A DNA stretch of 12,115 nucleotides from Bathymodiolus brooksi thiotrophic gill symbiont (GTDB lineage: Bacteria; Pseudomonadota; Gammaproteobacteria; PS1; Pseudothioglobaceae): contig NZ_CAHJWD020000401.1 of the NCBI RefSeq assembly GCF_903642095.1, positions 1-12,115 of the forward strand, given 5' to 3'. Under the pieces are notes generated by a model, which was not told the origin of the DNA, ran no database searches, and saw only the letters and a program-made list of their open reading frames with translations. Within the stretch, counting starts at the first letter, position 1, and every line of letters starts with the position of its first letter. This document shows positions 7,671-12,115 of the stretch, one piece after another. A program made the translations under genes and the position numbers.

Positions 7671-10600
7671 ATGGAGCTTGTAGCCGCAGTTGCAGTTTTA
7701 GCCGTTGTTATTAGTGGTAATAGCGATGGTGATGATAGTGATGGTAATGGCGATGACGATGACGATGTAACAAATAAGTCAGTAGCTGTTATTATCACCA
7801 GTAACAAACTTAATGATGCCAATGACGCATTTAAGTTAACCTTTACTTTTACTGAACAAGTAAGCGGCTTTGATCGTAACGATATTACCTTTATAGGTGC
7901 AGGTGATAACGATGAAAACATCGACAAAGGCACCCTAACAACAGCATCTTCAGGTGCCGATCACAACAAAGTTTTTACCTTAATAGTCACGCCAAAAATC
8001 GCACTAACAGGCAACATTGCCGTTAATATTGCCGCCAATGCAGCAACAGGTATAATTTTAGAAAAAGCCAATATTGCCGCTACAAAATTTACCCAAAAGT
8101 TTGACGACACCACCCCAGAAAGTTTAGCATTAGCAACCACTGATGACATGGGCATTAGCAATAGCGATAACATAACCAACAAAACCATCGTAACTATTAC
8201 TGGTAAAGCACAGGCAAACTCAACAGTAGAATTGTTTAATGTCTTTAATTCATTAGGCACAACCACTGCCGATGATAGCGGAAATTTCAGCAAAAAAGTT
8301 ACTTTAGCAGAAAACACAACAACAGACATTACTGCCAAAGCAACCGATGCTGATGGCAACACAAGTTCAGCCTCTAGCGTTTTGTCAGTTAGCGTAGACA
8401 CCACAAAACCTACTTTCACCAGTAGCAATGAAGGCATGGGTGTTGTCAATCGATTCAACGCTGTTTATAACGCAGAGGTTAATGGCGATGAAGCAAGCGT
8501 TACCTACACACTTAGAGCAGTTGATTTAAATAAATTTAACATCAATGCAGAGAGCGGTGTTGTTACTTACAAAATCACACCAAATGTAGTTCCTGCCACA
8601 CCAGACAACATCGTTATCACTGCTACTGACATTGCAGGCAATACTGAAACTCACAATGTAGTAATAACAATGGTAATCAAACTAGTCGTTACCATTACCA
8701 GCAACAAACTTAATGGTGCCAATGGCGCATTTAAGCTAACCTTTACTTTTACTGAACAAGTAAGCGGCTTCGAACTTGGCGACATTATTTTTACAGGTGC
8801 AGGCGATAACGATGAAAACATCAACAAAGGCACCCTAACAACAGCATCTTCAGGTGTCTATCACAACAAAGTTTTTACCTTAATAGTTACACCAAAAACG
8901 ACACTAACAGAGGGCAACATTACCGTTGATATTGCCGCTGATGTAGTAGCAAGTGCAACCTCAAATCGAGTCAATATTGCCGCCATACCATTTACCCAAA
9001 AATTTGACAAAATAGCACCAATCGCCCCAGAAAATTTAGCATTAGTAACCACTGATGACACGGGCATTAGCAATAGCGATAACATAACCAGTAAAACTAC
9101 CATTACCATTATTGGTAAAGCAGAGGCAGGCACGGTAATAAAGTTGTTTAACGGTTTGACTTTATTAGGCGAAACCATTGCCGATGATAACGGAAATTTC
9201 AGCAACAAAATTACTTTAGCAGAAAACGCAATAACAAACATCACCGCCAAAGCAATCGATGTTGTTGGCAACACAAGTTCAACCTCTAGCGTTTTGTCAG
9301 TTAGCGTAGACATCACAAAACCTACTTTCACCAGTAGCAATAAAGGGGTAGGTATTACCAATCAACCCAACGCCGTTTATAACGCCGAAGTTGACGGCGA
9401 TGAAGCAAGTGTTACCTACACACTTAGAGCAGTTGATTTAAATAAATTTAACATCAATGCAGGGAGTGGTATTGTTACTTACAAAACCATACCAAATGTG
9501 GTTACCACCACACCAGACAATATCGTTATCACCGCTACTGACACTGCAGGCAATACTGAAACTCACAATGTAGCAATAATAGCAATGGACAAGTTAGCAG
9601 TTACCATTACCAGCAACAAACCTAATGGCACCGATGGCGTATTCGAACTAACTTTTACCTTTACTGAAAAAGTAACAGGTTTTGACATCAACGATATTGA
9701 TTTTGGAAGTGTAGGTGCCAACGATGTAAACATTAGCAAAGGTATATTAACAACAGCAAATTCAGGTGATGATCAAAATAAAGTCTTCAATTTAGTTATT
9801 ACCCCAGAACCAGAGCTAGAAGACAGCAACATTAGCATTGATATTGCCGTCAATACAGTAACAGGCTTGATTTCAGGTCAAAAAAATATTGCCATAACGC
9901 AATTTATCCAAGTATTTGACGACACAGTGCCAACACTTGCTCTTGACAACCCATGGATACTTAACTTTCCATCTTCAGGATACTTTTTCGAAAAAGATGA
10001 TGTTGTCACACTAACCCTTACCTTTAGTGAAGCACTAGTGCTAAGTAACACTATAGGCTCTAAAATCATGATTGCAGACAAGGCATTTATGCTGGATAAA
10101 AATACCTCCATCGCAGCAGGTAATACTAAGCTGGTGTTTGCCTACACTGTAAAAGAGGGTGATAACATCAGTTCAGCTGATTTTGATATTGATAATCCAG
10201 TCACTGACATCATACTTAACAACATAACAGATGTTATTGGCAATGCACCTGCTTTTGCTACTAACACTATGGAACTAGGCAGTTTGTTAAAATTCTTTAA
10301 ACAAACAGGCACTAACAATCCTTTGAGTGGTGTTAATGTGCAACAGAAGAGCACACCAACCTTCGCTGATATTGATGGCGATGGCAAAGCAGATCTAGTA
10401 GTAGGCAATATATCGGGAAGTATCTCTTACTACAAAAACACCAGCACCAACGCCAACGCCAATCCTGTTTATACAACACAAACAGGCGATGCCAACCCTT
10501 TTAATAATATCGATGTAGGATATGATAGCGCCCCAACCTTCGTCGACCTTAATAACGATGGCAAACTAGAGCTGCTAGTGAGTGAATATAATGGCGGTCT

Positions 10601-12115
10601 TTACTATTACAAAAACACGGGCACCATTGACAACCCTGTTTACACACAACAAGCAGACAATAACAATCCTTTCCATTTTATCCAGTTGCAGAATTATAAC
10701 CAAATCACGCCAGTCTTCGCTGATATTAATGGCGATAACAAACAGGATTTGATAATGGGTATGTTAAATGGCAGTATCAAATATTACCAAAATATTGGCA
10801 CCTACTCAAACCCTATTTACATAGAAAAAACAGACAGTAACAATCCTTTTAATGACATTAATGTAGGGACTCGTGCCAAACCAACCTTCGCTGATATTAA
10901 TGGTGATGGCAAACTAGATTTGGTGGTAGGTGAAACTGATAACAACCTTAACTATTACCAAAATACTGGCGCTTTTGCCAATCCCGTTTATACAAAAAAA
11001 ACAGGCAATAACAATCCCTTCAATGGTATTGATATGGGGCTCACTAGTGCTCCAGCCTTTTATGATATTGATGGCGATGGCGATCTAGATTTAGTAGCAG
11101 GCGAGTATCGTGGCAAACTCCACTACTACCGCAATCAAATGAGTATTATTGTAGATACCACATTCCCAACACCTATTAACAACAACCCATGGTTACTTAA
11201 CTCACCACCCTCAAGACAACCTGACTTTAAAGTAGGCGACATCATCAGCCTTACTCTTACCCTTAATGAAGCGCTAGTGCTAGGTGACACCACAGGCTCT
11301 AAAGTCATGATTGCAAGCAAAATATTTATGTTGAATAAAGGTGCCTCCACCACAGCAGGCAACACCAAGTTGATATTTACCTACACCGTAAAAGCAGGTG
11401 ACAACATCAATCCAACTGATTTTGATATTGACAATCCAGCCAATGATATTACTCTTAATAACATAACAGATATTGTTGGCAATGCACCAGCCTTTGATCA
11501 TAACACTGTAAAATTAGGCAGCGAACTCTTCTTTGTGGACACACTCCCAAAGCCTATTAACAACAATCCATGGACGCTTAACTCACTCCTAGGAAGTAGT
11601 AGCTATAGAGTGGGTGATATCATTGTCCTTACCCTTGCTATCGATCAAGCGTTAGTATTAGGTAACACCACAGGTTCTCAAGTTATGATTGCAGGCAAGG
11701 CATTTATATTGGATAAAAATGCCTCTATCGTAGCAGGTAACAGCAAACTGGTATTTACCTACACCGTAAAAGGAAGTGATAGAATTAATCCAACTGATTT
11801 TGATATTGACAATCCAATCAACGATATCACTCTTAATAACATAACAGATGCTACTGGCAATATGCTCGTCTTTACCAACACCACCGTGGAATTAGGTAAC
11901 GGGTTCTCTAAACAAACAGGTGTTGACAATTTTTTTAGTGGCGTTAATGTGCGTTGGTATAGCACGCCAAACTTAATTGATGTTAATGGCGACCACAAAG
12001 TGGATTTAGTAGTGGGTGATCTGTTAGGAGGTATCTCTTACTACAAAAACACTGGCACTAACGCTAATCCTGTTTATACAGCACAAACAGGCGATGCTAA
12101 TCTTTTTAAAAACAT
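7224..12115 (+). CDS. Giant modular Ig-like/FG-GAP surface protein, probable type I-secreted adhesin (3' end outside window)
   Basis: One frame is open from the ATG at 7224 to the right edge: 1630 complete codons and two further bases, with no stop. In order, by residue: N-terminal globular region 1-149; hydrophobic segment 150-163; Asp/Gly/Ser linker 164-186; domains A1 187-297, B1 298-395, C1 396-486; A2 487-601, B2 602-699, C2 700-790; A3 791-902; D1 903-1020; five FG-GAP/VCBS repeats 1021-1306; D2 1307-1433; D3 1434-1560; start of a second FG-GAP block 1561-1630. A resembles the Big_12 and B the Big_13 bacterial Ig-like families, C is cadherin-like, and D is an Ig-like domain I cannot place exactly. 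There is no Sec signal peptide, which fits type I secretion with a C-terminal signal, but that end is not visible. Codons ending in C (ACC, AAC, GCC, GGC) are more frequent than in the genes upstream. Function as adhesin is inferred from architecture; a toxin or enzyme domain further downstream is possible. Confidence 0.9.
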   Translation, partial: MIKKTIKQIKTSQAQAQKTADHLNQEVIVIAQNKQHIQVQAGKAYQLSAKDFNTKKASLIAKKVGNDLEISLENNVVVFDDYFEICATDLSCLVSLPTKNGGLYHVLADTFFTLEDGTQIVYFYGEQSIVSTESSTGDKQSFFDIITPDMELVAAVAVLAVVISGNSDGDDSDGNGDDDDDVTNKSVAVIITSNKLNDANDAFKLTFTFTEQVSGFDRNDITFIGAGDNDENIDKGTLTTASSGADHNKVFTLIVTPKIALTGNIAVNIAANAATGIILEKANIAATKFTQKFDDTTPESLALATTDDMGISNSDNITNKTIVTITGKAQANSTVELFNVFNSLGTTTADDSGNFSKKVTLAENTTTDITAKATDADGNTSSASSVLSVSVDTTKPTFTSSNEGMGVVNRFNAVYNAEVNGDEASVTYTLRAVDLNKFNINAESGVVTYKITPNVVPATPDNIVITATDIAGNTETHNVVITMVIKLVVTITSNKLNGANGAFKLTFTFTEQVSGFELGDIIFTGAGDNDENINKGTLTTASSGVYHNKVFTLIVTPKTTLTEGNITVDIAADVVASATSNRVNIAAIPFTQKFDKIAPIAPENLALVTTDDTGISNSDNITSKTTITIIGKAEAGTVIKLFNGLTLLGETIADDNGNFSNKITLAENAITNITAKAIDVVGNTSSTSSVLSVSVDITKPTFTSSNKGVGITNQPNAVYNAEVDGDEASVTYTLRAVDLNKFNINAGSGIVTYKTIPNVVTTTPDNIVITATDTAGNTETHNVAIIAMDKLAVTITSNKPNGTDGVFELTFTFTEKVTGFDINDIDFGSVGANDVNISKGILTTANSGDDQNKVFNLVITPEPELEDSNISIDIAVNTVTGLISGQKNIAITQFIQVFDDTVPTLALDNPWILNFPSSGYFFEKDDVVTLTLTFSEALVLSNTIGSKIMIADKAFMLDKNTSIAAGNTKLVFAYTVKEGDNISSADFDIDNPVTDIILNNITDVIGNAPAFATNTMELGSLLKFFKQTGTNNPLSGVNVQQKSTPTFADIDGDGKADLVVGNISGSISYYKNTSTNANANPVYTTQTGDANPFNNIDVGYDSAPTFVDLNNDGKLELLVSEYNGGLYYYKNTGTIDNPVYTQQADNNNPFHFIQLQNYNQITPVFADINGDNKQDLIMGMLNGSIKYYQNIGTYSNPIYIEKTDSNNPFNDINVGTRAKPTFADINGDGKLDLVVGETDNNLNYYQNTGAFANPVYTKKTGNNNPFNGIDMGLTSAPAFYDIDGDGDLDLVAGEYRGKLHYYRNQMSIIVDTTFPTPINNNPWLLNSPPSRQPDFKVGDIISLTLTLNEALVLGDTTGSKVMIASKIFMLNKGASTTAGNTKLIFTYTVKAGDNINPTDFDIDNPANDITLNNITDIVGNAPAFDHNTVKLGSELFFVDTLPKPINNNPWTLNSLLGSSSYRVGDIIVLTLAIDQALVLGNTTGSQVMIAGKAFILDKNASIVAGNSKLVFTYTVKGSDRINPTDFDIDNPINDITLNNITDATGNMLVFTNTTVELGNGFSKQTGVDNFFSGVNVRWYSTPNLIDVNGDHKVDLVVGDLLGGISYYKNTGTNANPVYTAQTGDANLFKN
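7671..7766 (+). other. Hydrophobic segment and Asp-rich linker of the adhesin
   Basis: Residues 150-163 (MELVAAVAVLAVVI) are strongly hydrophobic. They are followed at 164-181 by a linker made almost only of Asp, Gly, Ser and Asn. In DNA the linker is a low-complexity run of GATGGT/GATGAC-like triplets (7725-7766). The pair separates the N-terminal module from the Ig-like repeats; an acidic linker here could bind calcium on export. Confidence 0.6.
7782..8681 (+). repeat. Adhesin repeat unit 1 (domains A1-B1-C1)
   Basis: The first copy of a three-domain unit is exactly 900 bp. A1 (7782-8114) has the FTFTEQVSGF strand typical of Big_12-like domains. B1 (8115-8408) opens with PESLALATTDD and ends in DADGNTSSASSVLSVSVDTTKP, the Big_13-like pattern. 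C1 (8409-8681) is cadherin-like, with VTYTLRAVD and ITATDIAGNTETHNV. It aligns in phase with the next unit. Confidence 0.85.
8682..9593 (+). repeat. Adhesin repeat unit 2 (domains A2-B2-C2)
   Basis: The second copy is 912 bp: A2 8682-9026, B2 9027-9320, C2 9321-9593. It differs from unit 1 by small in-frame indels, such as an added Glu in TLTEGN, and scattered substitutions. The bases at 8499-8550 of unit 1 and 9411-9462 of unit 2 are identical over 52 bp, pointing to a fairly recent duplication or gene conversion. Confidence 0.85.
9594..9929 (+). repeat. Third A domain (A3), not followed by B and C
   Basis: A3 starts in register with A1 and A2 (AVTITSNKPNG, then FTFTEKVTGFDINDIDF) but is more diverged. 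It ends in QVFDDTVP, where A1 ends in QKFDDTTP and A2 in QKFDKIAP. The reading frame then enters the D1 domain instead of B and C, so the A-B-C tandem array is cut here. Confidence 0.8.
9930..10283 (+). repeat. Ig-like domain D1
   Basis: D1 is the first of three related domains of about 118-127 residues. Shared marks are NPW-x-LN at the start, a VTLTLTFSEALVL strand, GSK-x-MIA, a YTVK strand, the invariant ADFDIDNP/TDFDIDNP segment and the LNNITD-xx-GNA end. The strand order and terminal 'D-xx-GN' resemble bacterial Ig-like domains, but I cannot name the family. Confidence 0.75.
10284..11141 (+). repeat. FG-GAP/VCBS repeat block 1, five copies
   Basis: Five repeats have a period of 177, 177, 171 and 171 bp (57-59 residues). 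Each carries TP-x-FaDi, an Asp-rich loop, then a DLVVG-type strand, a YY(K/Q/R)N motif and a NPVYT-xx-TG-xx-NPF linker. The loops start at residues 1049 (DIDGDGKAD), 1108 (DLNNDGKLE), 1167 (DINGDNKQD), 1224 (DINGDGKLD) and 1281 (DIDGDGDLD). They fit the Ca-binding loop of FG-GAP/VCBS beta-propeller blades. Confidence 0.88.
11142..11522 (+). repeat. Ig-like domain D2
   Basis: This is the second D domain, with NNNPWLLN, LTLTLNEALVLGDTTGSK, NPTDFDIDNP and LNNITDIVGNAPAF. It joins the FG-GAP block through a short spacer and runs directly into D3; their NPW tryptophan codons (11190 and 11571) are 381 bp apart. Confidence 0.78.
11523..11903 (+). repeat. Ig-like domain D3
   Basis: This is the third D domain, closest to D2 (PKPINNNPWTLN, LVLGNTTGSQVMIAGKAF, NPTDFDIDNP). 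It ends in VELGN and is followed by a new FG-GAP block, just as D1 is. Confidence 0.78.
11904..12115 (+). repeat. Start of FG-GAP/VCBS block 2, cut by the window edge
   Basis: The sequence repeats the opening of block 1 closely: KQTG, SGVNV, an Asp loop (DVNGDHKVD from residue 1586), DLVVGDLLGGISYYKNTG and NANPVYTAQTGDAN. The order D then FG-GAP is therefore itself repeated. Continuation beyond the window is expected. Confidence 0.82.

Noticed and set aside
7725..7766. GAT-rich low-complexity run as a CRISPR or regulatory repeat
   Set aside because: It is in frame with the adhesin and simply encodes its Asp/Gly linker; there are no spacers or palindromic units.
7592..9361. Long open frames on the minus strand (7592-7933, 7961-8458, 8861-9361)
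   Set aside because: They are antisense to the adhesin frame, and the last two resemble each other only because they lie opposite the duplicated units. Their Leu/Val/Ser-rich content is what antisense Asn/Asp/Thr codons give.

Overview
The window looks like a chromosomal segment of an AT-rich, ubiquinone-respiring gammaproteobacterium. The evidence is the linked ubiE-ubiJ-ubiB ubiquinone genes, the conserved rplY-pth-ychF block, and family lengths close to the E. coli proteins. Low G+C next to a very large repetitive surface protein would suit the SUP05/Thioglobaceae sulfur-oxidiser clade, including mussel symbionts. That placement is inference; nothing in the window proves it.

Layout: 1-351 is AT-rich sequence with no clear gene. 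352-4330 is a tight co-directional cluster: short-form citrate synthase, ubiE, ubiJ and ubiB. gltA/ubiE and ubiJ/ubiB each overlap by one base (TAATG), which suggests translational coupling. The three ubi genes supply a C-methyltransferase, a lipid-binding assembly factor and an atypical kinase for ubiquinone biosynthesis. 4331-4488 is a structured leader of rplY: a candidate promoter, one imperfect hairpin, then a clear intrinsic terminator only 18 bases before the start codon. 4489-6911 is rplY, pth and ychF, a translation-linked operon (5S rRNA-binding protein, peptidyl-tRNA hydrolase, ribosome-associated ATPase). 6912-7223 is an AT-rich spacer with a TATAAT box and a strong Shine-Dalgarno sequence.

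From 7224 to the right edge one reading frame stays open for at least 1630 codons and is cut off by the window. It encodes a giant modular protein, the most notable object here. It has an N-terminal region resembling the BapA-type retention module, a short hydrophobic segment and an Asp-rich linker. Two tandem copies of a ~300-residue three-domain unit (A-B-C) and a third A domain follow. The rest is a different Ig-like domain (D1), five FG-GAP/VCBS repeats with Ca-binding-type Asp loops, two more D domains, and the start of a second FG-GAP block. There is no Sec signal peptide. I read it as the N-terminal part of a type I-secreted giant adhesin; the C-terminal secretion signal and any transporter genes would lie outside the window.

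All genes seen are on the + strand. No tRNA, rRNA, CRISPR array, insertion sequence or integrase gene was found.
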